Virus record (IMG/VR): IMGVR_UViG_3300023106_000006
Coordinates: 1-44,117 of that record
Source of the DNA: a virus
DNA length: 44,117 nt
Direction: 5' to 3' (one strand)
Shown in pieces: positions 32,885 to 38,623 of this stretch. Every line of letters begins with the position of its first letter. The stretch's first letter is position 1. The notes beneath the pieces are model-generated. The model had not been told where the DNA came from. It searched no databases and saw only the letters and a program-made list of their open reading frames with translations. A program made the translations under genes and the position numbers.

Positions 32885-32973
32885 ACGTTAAAGACGGCTA
32901 CCTTAAACGTAAAAATTAAACTAACAATTTAATTGGATAAAAGTCCCTTCATGTAGCCGTGTTGGGACTTTTT
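32885..32973 (+). ncRNA. Leader RNA 6: three-hairpin RNA with 8-bp kissing loops before the Dam gene
   Basis: Hairpin 1 pairs ACGTT/AACGT (32885-32889 with 32906-32910) and, after an A-A mismatch, AAG/CTT, leaving exactly the eight-base loop ACGGCTAC (32894-32901). Hairpin 2 is AATTAAA/TTTAATT (32914-32920 with 32928-32934). The terminator stem AAAAGTCCC/GGGACTTTT (32939-32947 with 32964-32972) has a 16-nt loop with GTAGCCGT (32953-32960), the perfect complement of loop 1. The methyltransferase start follows at 32985. This is the best-formed member of the family. A regulatory or small-RNA role is inferred. Confidence 0.82.
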
Positions 32974-32984
32974 CTATTTATATT

Positions 32985-33443
32985 ATGGAACTTAAAAAAA
33001 ATGATTGTTTACAAACACCAAAATACATTACAGAAGCATTAGGTCCTTTTGATTTAGATCCGTGCGCAGGTTTAGACACTTTTATAGCAAATATAAATTT
33101 ATGGGACGGTAACGGAGAAGACGGATTAACATCTGAATGGAGCGGTTTTGTCTGGTGCAATCCGCCTTTTTCGCAAAAAGAAATTTGGGCAGAAAAGATG
33201 CTTAAACACGATAATGGCATTATGGTTTTGCCTGAAAGGGGATCTGCTCCTTGGTTTGGTCCATTATCTGAAAAACTTGGACGATATTTTGTTATGGGTA
33301 AAAAAATAAACTTTATAGGCGGCCCAAGTTCTAACAATTTAGGAAGTGTATTGTTTCCGTTTGGAGATCTTGCAGTCGAAAGAATAGAGAAATCAGGATT
33401 GCCAGGACACTTTGTTTCTGTTTTATGGTTTAAGGAAAGATAA
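32985..33443 (+). CDS. Phage N6-adenine methyltransferase (Dam-like)
   Basis: This 152-residue protein matches the small phage Dam family: CLQTPKYITEALGPFDLDPC at the start, the catalytic CNPPFSQ motif near residue 60, and the conserved IMVLPERGSAPWFG and RYFVMGKKINFIG segments. It transfers methyl groups to adenine in DNA, probably protecting phage DNA from host restriction or marking replicated DNA. Leader RNA 6 lies directly upstream and two promoter/terminator units follow, so its expression looks tightly controlled. Confidence 0.9.
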   Translation: MELKKNDCLQTPKYITEALGPFDLDPCAGLDTFIANINLWDGNGEDGLTSEWSGFVWCNPPFSQKEIWAEKMLKHDNGIMVLPERGSAPWFGPLSEKLGRYFVMGKKINFIGGPSSNNLGSVLFPFGDLAVERIEKSGLPGHFVSVLWFKER

Positions 33444-33450
33444 ATTTCCC

Positions 33451-33510
33451 TACATTTACACTTTCATAATAAATATTTTTAACCTCGCTGTAAAAAGTGA
33501 GGTTTTTTTT
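33451..33510 (+). terminator. Promoter-like element and intrinsic terminator after the Dam gene
   Basis: TACATTTA at 33451-33458 resembles a -7 element. About 25 bases further the stem AACCTC/GAGGTT (33481-33486 with 33499-33504) with loop GCTGTAAAAAGT and eight T forms a good terminator. It could simply end the Dam transcript, or be a very short promoter-terminator unit. TTTACA within the -7 element and TGTAAA in the loop are complementary, but the first would not be transcribed from this promoter. Confidence 0.8.
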
Positions 33511-33512
33511 AT

Positions 33513-33722
33513 TATGTTTACAATCACTTTAAAACACATTATTATGATATTCAGATAATCTAAATCATTTGCAAATGAAACATCAAAGAAATGGCGGCGT
33601 TATTAACGGCGGCACAAGCTACAATTAAAAGACCAGGTTCCGGCCATCACATTTACATAATCATTTTTTCTTTAATAAGTTTTAGCCGTAACGACCTGCA
33701 CAGTTTGTACGGCTTTTTTTAT
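33513..33722 (+). promoter_or_regulatory. Promoter-leader-terminator unit, possible seventh leader RNA
   Basis: TATGTTTA (33513-33520) is followed by about 160 bases without a supported gene. A terminator follows, AGCCGTA/TACGGCT (33684-33690 with 33708-33714) with a T-run. The terminator loop contains GACCTG (33693-33698), which pairs with CAGGTT at 33634-33639 (one G-T pair). ACGGC upstream near 33606 could compete for the terminator stem. A 17-codon frame (33574-33627) lies inside. Evidence is weaker than for leaders 1-6. Confidence 0.45.
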
Positions 33723-33730
33723 TACATTTA
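33723..33730 (+). promoter_or_regulatory. Promoter -7-like element before the lysis operon
   Basis: TACATTTA follows the terminator at once and lies 19 bases before ATG 33750. The same TAnnTTTACAATC context occurs at 33513. Confidence 0.5.
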
Positions 33731-33749
33731 CAATCTAAACACTTTAATT

Positions 33750-33938
33750 ATGGAAAAGGCGACAATATTTCAGCTTTATAAAAACTGGCGTGGTCAATGG
33801 CGTTGGCGTTTGAAATCAAAGAACAACGGCAAAATATTAGATGCGAGCACCGAAAGTTTTAAAAACCGAGGCGATTGCATTGATAATGCTAAAAATACTT
33901 TGACCGGATTGCAAAACGCTAATCTGGAAAATTTATGA
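33750..33938 (+). CDS. YegP-like DUF1508 domain protein
   Basis: ATG 33750 gives 62 residues: FQLYKNWRGQWRWRLKSKNN, then GKILDASTESFKNRGDCIDN. This is the compact DUF1508 fold (two strand-strand-helix units usually, here one). Its role is unknown; host members are small cytoplasmic proteins. An open frame extends upstream to 33591 but would read through promoter and terminator signals, so I reject it. The stop overlaps the next start (ATGA). Confidence 0.8.
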   Translation: MEKATIFQLYKNWRGQWRWRLKSKNNGKILDASTESFKNRGDCIDNAKNTLTGLQNANLENL

Positions 33939-34318
33939 AAAAGTTCATAAACGCTTTTTTCAGCACGACCGACTTAATGCACTTGGTAAAACCTGGTGGG
34001 TTAGCCGCTTGGATTCACGACAATAAACACTTGCACTTCCTACTTACCGCACCCATTTGCGCTGTTGTAATGTATTTCTTCATTGATTGGCAGGATTTCT
34101 ATAATCTATTTTGGTTCGACTACGTTTGCATTGTATTTGCCGTTTCCTTTATTTTCGGTTGGTTTCCAAATGCGGCCCGGGAACAATATTGGGATGAAAA
34201 AACATTTAAAGAACAAGGCTATCATGTTTTCGATTGGTCGGATATTCGTTGGGGATTTTATGGCGGCGTATTGGGTAGTTTTATATCTTTGATGCTAACT
34301 TTAAAGTTTGGATCATGA
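33935..34318 (+). CDS. Membrane protein of the lysis cassette (DUF2279-like appearance)
   Basis: This 127-residue protein has three hydrophobic segments (about residues 35-50, 58-78 and 104-122; for example LLTAPICAVVMYFFI and FYGGVLGSFISLMLTLKF), with a polar Trp/Tyr-rich loop (REQYWDEKTFKEQGYHVFDW). It begins in a 4-base overlap with the DUF1508 gene and overlaps the holin candidate by four bases. This dense packing points to a lysis operon. It may be a holin or antiholin, but it also resembles bacterial putative periplasmic DUF2279 proteins. Confidence 0.72.
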   Translation: MKKFINAFFSTTDLMHLVKPGGLAAWIHDNKHLHFLLTAPICAVVMYFFIDWQDFYNLFWFDYVCIVFAVSFIFGWFPNAAREQYWDEKTFKEQGYHVFDWSDIRWGFYGGVLGSFISLMLTLKFGS

Positions 34319-34551
34319 AAAATTGGCGTACGAGTTTAGCATCAATCGTTACCGCACTTGGATTAGTGCCTACAGCGATTCAACAATTAGAATTAGAAGT
34401 AGTTCCGAGCTGGCTTAAAATAGTCGGATTGGCAGCTACTTTTTTCGGTACTATCGGTATTGGGCTTTTGGCAAAAGATAAAAACGTTACAGGAGTTGGA
34501 AACTTTGCAGAAACAAAAGCGGAAATCGAAAACAAGGAGCATGAAAAATAG
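34315..34551 (+). CDS. Putative holin
   Basis: The 78-residue product has two hydrophobic segments (TSLASIVTALGLVPTAIQQL and WLKIVGLAATFFGTIGIGLL) joined by a short turn, and a charged C-terminal tail (KDKNVTGVGNFAETKAEIEN). Size, topology and position upstream of spanin-like and endolysin genes match class II-type holins, which make the membrane lesion for endolysin release. Assignment is by topology and context. Confidence 0.78.
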   Translation: MKNWRTSLASIVTALGLVPTAIQQLELEVVPSWLKIVGLAATFFGTIGIGLLAKDKNVTGVGNFAETKAEIENKEHEK

Positions 34552-34627
34552 TGTTACACACGATCAATGGTTGCCAACCCCAACCGAACAATCCCAAATC
34601 AACAACATCGAAGTGGAAATCGTGTAA
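34541..34627 (+). CDS. Possible 28-aa micro-ORF within an inverted repeat
   Basis: ATG 34541 overlaps the holin stop by 11 bases and opens a 28-codon frame (KNSVTHDQWLPTPTEQSQIN and on). Its ends coincide with the arms of an inverted repeat, TGTTACAC/GTGTAACA (34552-34559 region and 34620-34630), with an extra GAT/ATC pairing inside. It may be a real micro-protein, or the RNA structure may be what matters. I cannot decide. Confidence 0.35.
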   Translation: MKNSVTHDQWLPTPTEQSQINNIEVEIV

Positions 34628-34662
34628 CATTTCTATTTGACAATTAACATACCTTTGAATAT

Positions 34663-34989
34663 ATGGATCCAAACGAAGCTGGCGCATTTGCTTTAAGTTG
34701 GGCTAAGCTACGAGATTCAGAAAAGACAATGGTTGTTCTTCTTTGTGTAATGGCGTTATTTGGTTTTATGTATTTCTACGACAGGAATAGCCTTATACAG
34801 TCATTACAAGCGCAAGTTACGGACGCACATAAAGAAAACAAAGATTTGAAAAAAGCATTGAAAACCAAAGATTGTGTTGTAGTTGTCGTAACAACTAAAC
34901 TTATAAATTTTGCCGAAAACTCTACCAAGCATAGCGACAGCAGCCGGGCAAGTTTCGAAAAATCTATCAAAGAAAGAAATGGGAAATAG
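34663..34989 (+). CDS. Putative inner-membrane spanin-like protein
   Basis: This 108-residue protein has an N-terminal cytoplasmic stretch, one transmembrane segment (TMVVLLCVMALFGFMYFY, residues about 21-39) and a coiled-coil region (LIQSLQAQVTDAHKENKDLK), followed by a polar end. That is the layout of Rz-type i-spanins, which link inner and outer membranes at the last step of lysis. The next gene starts inside its 3' end and encodes a secreted-looking protein, as in Rz/Rz1 pairs. A TACCTTTG element at 34650-34657 may serve as a local promoter. Confidence 0.65.
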   Translation: MDPNEAGAFALSWAKLRDSEKTMVVLLCVMALFGFMYFYDRNSLIQSLQAQVTDAHKENKDLKKALKTKDCVVVVVTTKLINFAENSTKHSDSSRASFEKSIKERNGK

Positions 34990-35203
34990 AATGTCATTAT
35001 TCATTTGTATGTTTTTACTTTTATCCAGCAATAAGAGCCTGGAGAATAACGTCAAATTGCCGCCTAAAAAACCTAAAGCAGAAAAGGTGATATCGGAAAG
35101 CCAGAAATCTACAAACGAATGCATATTAGCCGCTAACAAGGCTATTTCGGAATACTACAAAAGTTGGGAGTCTACCGAAGAAAAAAGGATGGCTCTTAAA
35201 TGA
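34979..35203 (+). CDS. Putative outer spanin-like or secreted small protein
   Basis: ATG 34979 lies in an 11-base overlap with the upstream gene. The 74-residue product starts GNRMSLFICMFLLLSSN, a signal-peptide or anchor-like segment, followed by Pro/Lys-rich sequence (KLPPKKPKAEK), typical of o-spanins, and a helix with ECILAANKAISEYYKSW. No standard lipobox is clear; Cys 10 lies inside the hydrophobic segment. The pairing with a coiled-coil membrane protein suggests a two-component spanin (inference). Confidence 0.6.
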   Translation: MGNRMSLFICMFLLLSSNKSLENNVKLPPKKPKAEKVISESQKSTNECILAANKAISEYYKSWESTEEKRMALK

Positions 35204-35325
35204 CCTCAATCCCTACATACTTACTAATCCCAATTTGTATATTTGCATTAATCGGCTTCGGAGTATTTATATTTATAGCCGTTGGGGTAATTCAGGATTT
35301 TATTAGAAAAAGGAGATACAGATGA
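35200..35325 (+). CDS. Small single-span membrane protein (41 aa) of the lysis cassette
   Basis: ATG 35200 overlaps the upstream TGA (ATGA), and its own TGA overlaps the endolysin ATG at 35322 in the same way. The 41-residue product is one hydrophobic helix (PICIFALIGFGVFIFIAVGV) followed by a basic tail (DFIRKRRYR). Coupling on both sides makes it very likely real. It could be a second holin, an antiholin or a pinholin-like factor. Confidence 0.75.
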   Translation: MTSIPTYLLIPICIFALIGFGVFIFIAVGVIQDFIRKRRYR

Positions 35326-35894
35326 AAATCAACAACGCACAATTCTTAGAAGTAGCAAAACAATTCGGATTTAAATACGCCGCTTTAAAGATGTTTTGGG
35401 AAGTTGAAAGTTCAGGTATTTGCTTTGGCGCCGATGGTAGAATAATAATACAGTTTGAACCCGTTTGGTTTAAAAGGCTTTTTGCTGATTGGCAAAAAAG
35501 CACGCCGGGATCGTTGTGGATTGTGAATAAAGTCGAAACTCAATCAAAGGAATGGCTTGCTTTTAATTCCGCTGCCGGGATTGATACAGAATCAGCGATG
35601 GAAGCTACTTCTATTGGCGGTCCACAAATAATGGGATTACATTGGAAGCGGCTTGGTTTTTCTTCAGTAAAAGAAATGTGGGAGTTCTGCAAAGAGTCGG
35701 AAAAAAACCAATTGATTTGTATGGTTAAATTTATAATGACCGACAAAAGACTGTTATCAGCCGTTAAAAACCTAAACTTTCATTTGATTGCAACATACTA
35801 CAACGGATCAGGATATAAGGATTTTGCTATTGCAAACGGCACGGTTCCTTATGACGTGAAACTCAAAAAAGCATATTACAAACATTCGGCATAA
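35322..35894 (+). CDS. Endolysin, N-acetylmuramidase family
   Basis: The 190-residue protein is a single N-acetylmuramidase domain (PF11860 type). The catalytic Glu is in FWEVESSG near residue 27. Further family signatures are IIQFEPVWFKRLF, TQSKEWLAFNSAAGID, and AMEATSIGGPQIMGLHWKRL. It cleaves the glycan strands of peptidoglycan at the end of infection. There is no signal peptide, so release through the holin is expected. A strong terminator follows at 35917-35943, ending the lysis operon. Confidence 0.92.
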   Translation: MKINNAQFLEVAKQFGFKYAALKMFWEVESSGICFGADGRIIIQFEPVWFKRLFADWQKSTPGSLWIVNKVETQSKEWLAFNSAAGIDTESAMEATSIGGPQIMGLHWKRLGFSSVKEMWEFCKESEKNQLICMVKFIMTDKRLLSAVKNLNFHLIATYYNGSGYKDFAIANGTVPYDVKLKKAYYKHSA

Positions 35895-35916
35895 ATAATC
35901 ACAATACTATTCTTAC

Positions 35917-35943
35917 AAACGCTCCTTAATTGGGGCGTTTTTT
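35917..35943 (+). terminator. Intrinsic terminator after the endolysin
   Basis: AAACGCTCC/GGGGCGTTT (35917-35925 with 35932-35940, one G-T pair) with loop TTAATT is followed by a T-run. It separates the lysis operon from the early gene block. Confidence 0.9.
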
Positions 35944-35959
35944 GTTAAAGTTTTATCGC

Positions 35960-35993
35960 TACGTAAAACATACGATTATTTTACGTAATATTG
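35960..35993 (+). promoter_or_regulatory. Operator-like inverted repeat and promoter of the RHH gene
   Basis: TACGTAAAA (35960-35968) and TTTTACGTA (35979-35987) form a perfect 9-bp inverted repeat with a 10-bp spacer. The candidate -7 element TAATATTG (35986-35993) overlaps its right arm, so a bound protein would block RNA polymerase. The gene downstream at 36017 encodes a ribbon-helix-helix protein, and autoregulation is the obvious reading. Confidence 0.75.
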
Positions 35994-36016
35994 CTGTAAC
36001 ATTAAAACGAAATAAA

Positions 36017-36148
36017 ATGGTAAGAATTGAAATCCGTGTTTCTGAAGAAGAAGCAAAAAAGCTAAATGACCTGGCTAAAAAAGAAAACCGTTCACGTAAA
36101 AGCCTTTGCGAAAATGCGGTTAAAAAACTTTTAACTGAATCAAAATGA
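36017..36148 (+). CDS. Ribbon-helix-helix transcriptional regulator (43 aa)
   Basis: ATG 36017 gives a 43-residue protein with the CopG/Arc-type layout: strand VRIEIRVSEE, helix AKKLNDLAKK, turn, helix SRKSLCENAVKKLL. RHH proteins bind inverted repeats as dimers through the strand. A longer frame from 35930 would start inside the terminator and cross the operator, so it is rejected. It is the first gene of the early block and overlaps the next by four bases. Confidence 0.85.
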   Translation: MVRIEIRVSEEEAKKLNDLAKKENRSRKSLCENAVKKLLTESK

Positions 36149-36378
36149 AAATAGAACGTAAATTTCATAAAGGCGCACAATTCGATAAACGATCAAATGC
36201 TGCTTTTTTGCTTAGAGTTGACGATTTGAAAAAAGTAAAAAATTGGATTGATGAAGATTTTGAAAATGCTATACAAATGTTAAACACTTGTAAATCTGAT
36301 ATTGATAGGCAAATCAAGCACATGAATGAAGTACGAGAAAAAAACAAACAAAATGAAATTAAATCCGGCCACAAATAA
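36145..36378 (+). CDS. Hypothetical early protein (77 aa)
   Basis: This 77-residue, mainly helical, charged protein (DLKKVKNWIDEDFENAIQML and following) is coupled to the RHH gene by an ATGA overlap. It could be a partner of the regulator, as in toxin-antitoxin or repressor/anti-repressor pairs, but no toxin motif is visible. Function is unknown. Confidence 0.72.
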   Translation: MKIERKFHKGAQFDKRSNAAFLLRVDDLKKVKNWIDEDFENAIQMLNTCKSDIDRQIKHMNEVREKNKQNEIKSGHK

Positions 36379-36565
36379 AGACCAACAAAAAGCAATTGAC
36401 AAAATACTATGCAAAGATCATAATTTCAGCGAAAAAACTCTTAATGAATTTATGTTAAATTTTAATTGCTGTGGTGTTTTTCCAACTAATGACTGCTCAG
36501 AATGCAGTGAATTTAAAAATGGACTTAAAAAATTCCGAGAACTCCGGGATAAACAACTTAAATAA
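36353..36565 (+). CDS. Hypothetical early protein with cysteine cluster (70 aa)
   Basis: ATG 36353 lies inside the end of the previous gene. The 70-residue product has NFNCCGVFPTNDCSECSEFK, a cluster of four cysteines that may bind zinc, between two helices. An alternative start at 36326 overlaps more. No family is recognised. Confidence 0.65.
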   Translation: MKLNPATNKDQQKAIDKILCKDHNFSEKTLNEFMLNFNCCGVFPTNDCSECSEFKNGLKKFRELRDKQLK

Positions 36566-36572
36566 AGGGATT

Positions 36573-36746
36573 ATGAGAACAACAACGGCTATATTGTGTA
36601 CTGTAATGGGATTCATTGCTATTCCATTACAATTAATGAGTATTATCAATAATCAACAGACAACGCTTTACATATTACTGCTTATTTTAACATTGCCTGG
36701 ATTCATAAATTCAATTATATTTTTATATAAAAAATACGATTTTTAA
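36573..36746 (+). CDS. Small membrane protein (57 aa)
   Basis: ATG 36573 gives 57 residues with two hydrophobic helices (ILCTVMGFIAIPLQLMSI and LYILLLILTLPGFINSIIFL). It is an early-block membrane protein; superinfection immunity is one option but nothing is specific. The longer frame from 36471 overlaps the previous gene strongly and is not preferred. Confidence 0.65.
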   Translation: MRTTTAILCTVMGFIAIPLQLMSIINNQQTTLYILLLILTLPGFINSIIFLYKKYDF

Positions 36747-36778
36747 CCGATGCTTTGGCATCACAAAAATTATAGGGG

Positions 36779-36979
36779 ATGAGAAAATTAAATTTAAGGC
36801 TAATTAGAACGGGTGGGGGTATTTTTCACGATAGCCGAGCCGATGCAAGATTATTAGGGGATCAATTAAATAAAGTCGCTGCAAAATGTGATGAAATTAT
36901 TGATGAATTAGAAAAGACCAAAAAAGAACTTTATGATTTAAAATCAGTTCTAACCTCCAACCACACAGTTAACAATTAA
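36779..36979 (+). CDS. Hypothetical early protein (66 aa)
   Basis: This 66-residue product has a short basic start (KLNLRLIRTGGGIFHDSRAD) and a helical region (VAAKCDEIIDELEKTKKELY) that may form a coiled coil. It follows a small hairpin (GATGC/GCATC, 36749-36762) placed right after the upstream stop codon. Function is unknown. Confidence 0.68.
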   Translation: MRKLNLRLIRTGGGIFHDSRADARLLGDQLNKVAAKCDEIIDELEKTKKELYDLKSVLTSNHTVNN

Positions 36980-36990
36980 AAAATAAGATT

Positions 36991-37227
36991 ATGAAAAACA
37001 ACAATCCCGCGGCGTTTCCTGTCGCAATGAGCGAACAAACATTTAGCAATCAAGAATCAGCGCCTTGGCAAGAAGGAATGACATTAAGAGATTATTTCGC
37101 CGCTAAAATTATTCAAGGAATACTTGTTAATAACCCCTTATTACCATTACAATCGTCTTATTACACAGGCACCGCTTATGATATTGCCGACGCAATGTTA
37201 ACCGAAAGAGAAAAAAGTAAATCATAA
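36991..37227 (+). CDS. Hypothetical phage protein of a widespread small family (78 aa)
   Basis: The pattern GMTLRDYFAAKIIQGILVNN with a following YDIADAMLTERE recurs in many phages and prophages as small proteins of about this length. A function is not established. It is preceded by a disordered start (NNNPAAFPVAMSEQTFSNQE). It lies in the early block with short spacing to both neighbours. Confidence 0.75.
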   Translation: MKNNNPAAFPVAMSEQTFSNQESAPWQEGMTLRDYFAAKIIQGILVNNPLLPLQSSYYTGTAYDIADAMLTEREKSKS

Positions 37228-37231
37228 CATA

Positions 37232-37519
37232 ATGGATAATACAACGAAAGACATTCATAAAGCTGCTGAAAATTACGCAAACGGTATTAATCAAAGCGAT
37301 ATGAAAAAAGCATTCAGCAGAGTTGACTTTAAAGCTGGCGCAAATTGGATGCAGGAAACCCGCTTAACCCAATTCGAGGAAATGAAAAAGGCTTTGGAGA
37401 AGATAGCGAATGCACCATACCCATACAATGATTATGAACGGGAATCATGGATTGAAACAGCTAGAACGTTATCAGCCGCATCCCTCGCCTCACTATCAGA
37501 AACCAATGAAAAACCTTAA
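37232..37519 (+). CDS. Hypothetical early protein (95 aa)
   Basis: The 95-residue protein is helical (DIHKAAENYANGINQSDMKK, ANWMQETRLTQFEEMKKALE) and includes an AxNYANG/FKAGANWMQ pattern seen in small uncharacterised phage proteins. It starts four bases after the previous stop. No function can be given. Confidence 0.7.
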   Translation: MDNTTKDIHKAAENYANGINQSDMKKAFSRVDFKAGANWMQETRLTQFEEMKKALEKIANAPYPYNDYERESWIETARTLSAASLASLSETNEKP

Positions 37520-37522
37520 GCA

Positions 37523-37621
37523 ATGAACACACAAGAAGAAAAACCAAGGAAACAAACCAAAACGGTATTGCACTACTATTCGGAATCGGAGTACATAGAA
37601 AAATCAACTTTAAAAACATAA
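37523..37621 (+). CDS. Micro-protein candidate (32 aa)
   Basis: ATG 37523 opens a 32-codon frame that fills the gap between two genes. The product is Lys/Gln/Tyr-rich (NTQEEKPRKQTKTVLHYYSE). A gap filled so exactly in a tightly packed region is the main support. Confidence 0.5.
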   Translation: MNTQEEKPRKQTKTVLHYYSESEYIEKSTLKT

Positions 37622-37623
37622 TT

Positions 37624-37965
37624 ATGATATTTTACGAAGATAAATTTTATCACAACACAGACGATTTGGCTCAAAGAATTGGACATGCTGAATTATGGAA
37701 TTTACCAGAAGATTCTGTTTTTAATTATCAGTTTTGTGAATTGCAGCCAATCACCAAATTTGACGGGTGGAATATTTCTGAAACCATTGACGATGAAAGG
37801 CTTCCTTTAGATGGTGATGAACACATGAGAAATTCCGTAGCGATAGTTTTAAATGCAAACATTGATTGGGATAAAATAAACGATTTGCTTCCTAAATTAT
37901 GGTATCCAACGGTACATTCAGGAGAAGTTACAAGGGATGAATTATTGGCTTTCTTCCCGTTTTAA
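37624..37965 (+). CDS. Hypothetical early protein (113 aa)
   Basis: This acidic 113-residue alpha/beta protein has segments FYEDKFYHNTDDLAQRIGHA and VAIVLNANIDWDKINDLLPK. No family is recognised. It may be a small inhibitor or modifier of a host function, as often encoded in such blocks, but that is only a general inference. Confidence 0.7.
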   Translation: MIFYEDKFYHNTDDLAQRIGHAELWNLPEDSVFNYQFCELQPITKFDGWNISETIDDERLPLDGDEHMRNSVAIVLNANIDWDKINDLLPKLWYPTVHSGEVTRDELLAFFPF

Positions 37966-37998
37966 GGAACATTACACGATAAACTAAAATTAGAAATT

Positions 37999-38238
37999 AT
38001 GAGCGCAGCAGTAAAAAGATTAAGATACAATTGGAGAGCAGTAGGCAGTACCGTAGACAGGGATGGTGCAGGGGATGATTGTGATTATTTTGAAGTCGGT
38101 AGGGATGATGTTAAATCAATAGTGGAAAATATTCCCAACAATGGAATGGAATTTTGGAATTTCTTTGTAACAAAAACAGACGGTTCTAAGTTTAGAGTAT
38201 TTAACCCAAATTTCATAGAGTATTTTAAAGAAGGCTAA
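37999..38238 (+). CDS. Hypothetical early protein (79 aa)
   Basis: This 79-residue product has a beta-rich pattern (VKRLRYNWRAVGSTVDRDGA, FWNFFVTKTDGSKFRVFNPN). It is not recognised. The stop codon is followed by a short ACTC/GAGT hairpin before the next gene. Confidence 0.68.
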   Translation: MSAAVKRLRYNWRAVGSTVDRDGAGDDCDYFEVGRDDVKSIVENIPNNGMEFWNFFVTKTDGSKFRVFNPNFIEYFKEG

Positions 38239-38269
38239 CCACTCCCAAAAAGAGTAAAATTAAATAGAT

Positions 38270-38518
38270 ATGACAGCAGAGGAAATGTTGATTGAAATCG
38301 TAAAGTACAAATATAAATGTTATGGATTCCCTTATGTTTTTTTAGATTATTGTCAGCAAACAGGGAATTGGTCCATAACATGGCGAAATCCAATTAAATT
38401 CACAAACGATTTGGATCCAAAATCAAAAACACCTATAGAGGCTTGTCAAGCAGCTTTGGATTTCATCAAAAATAATCCTACGCGTTTCTGGTTAGAGAAG
38501 GACAAGCAAATATCGTAA
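38270..38518 (+). CDS. Hypothetical early protein (82 aa)
   Basis: The 82-residue product runs helix (EEMLIEIVKYKYKCYG), beta segment (TGNWSITWRNPIKF) and helix (TPIEACQAALDFIKNN), resembling the small domains of uncharacterised phage proteins with a GNWSI/EACxxAL pattern. Function is unknown. Confidence 0.7.
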   Translation: MTAEEMLIEIVKYKYKCYGFPYVFLDYCQQTGNWSITWRNPIKFTNDLDPKSKTPIEACQAALDFIKNNPTRFWLEKDKQIS

Positions 38519-38623
38519 CCCTAGACTAACCGCCCGTTAAGTAAACAAAAACCAATTCAGTTAACACATAAATTTTTAATGTTAACTAAAATCAAAAGTA
38601 TTAACCAATTAAATTTAAAGATT

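Noticed and set aside
33451-33510. TTTACA/TGTAAA complementarity as an eighth kissing leader
   Set aside because: The 5' partner is part of the -7 element and would not be in the transcript, and the pair is low in complexity.
33591-33749. N-terminal extension of the DUF1508 gene
   Set aside because: The frame is open but would read through a terminator and a promoter element, and the translated extension shows no domain-like pattern. ATG 33750 starts exactly at the domain.
35236-35246. TATATTTG inside the 41-aa membrane gene
   Set aside because: It fits the -7 pattern but lies within coding sequence for a hydrophobic helix, where such codons are common. No -33 box or terminator supports a start here.
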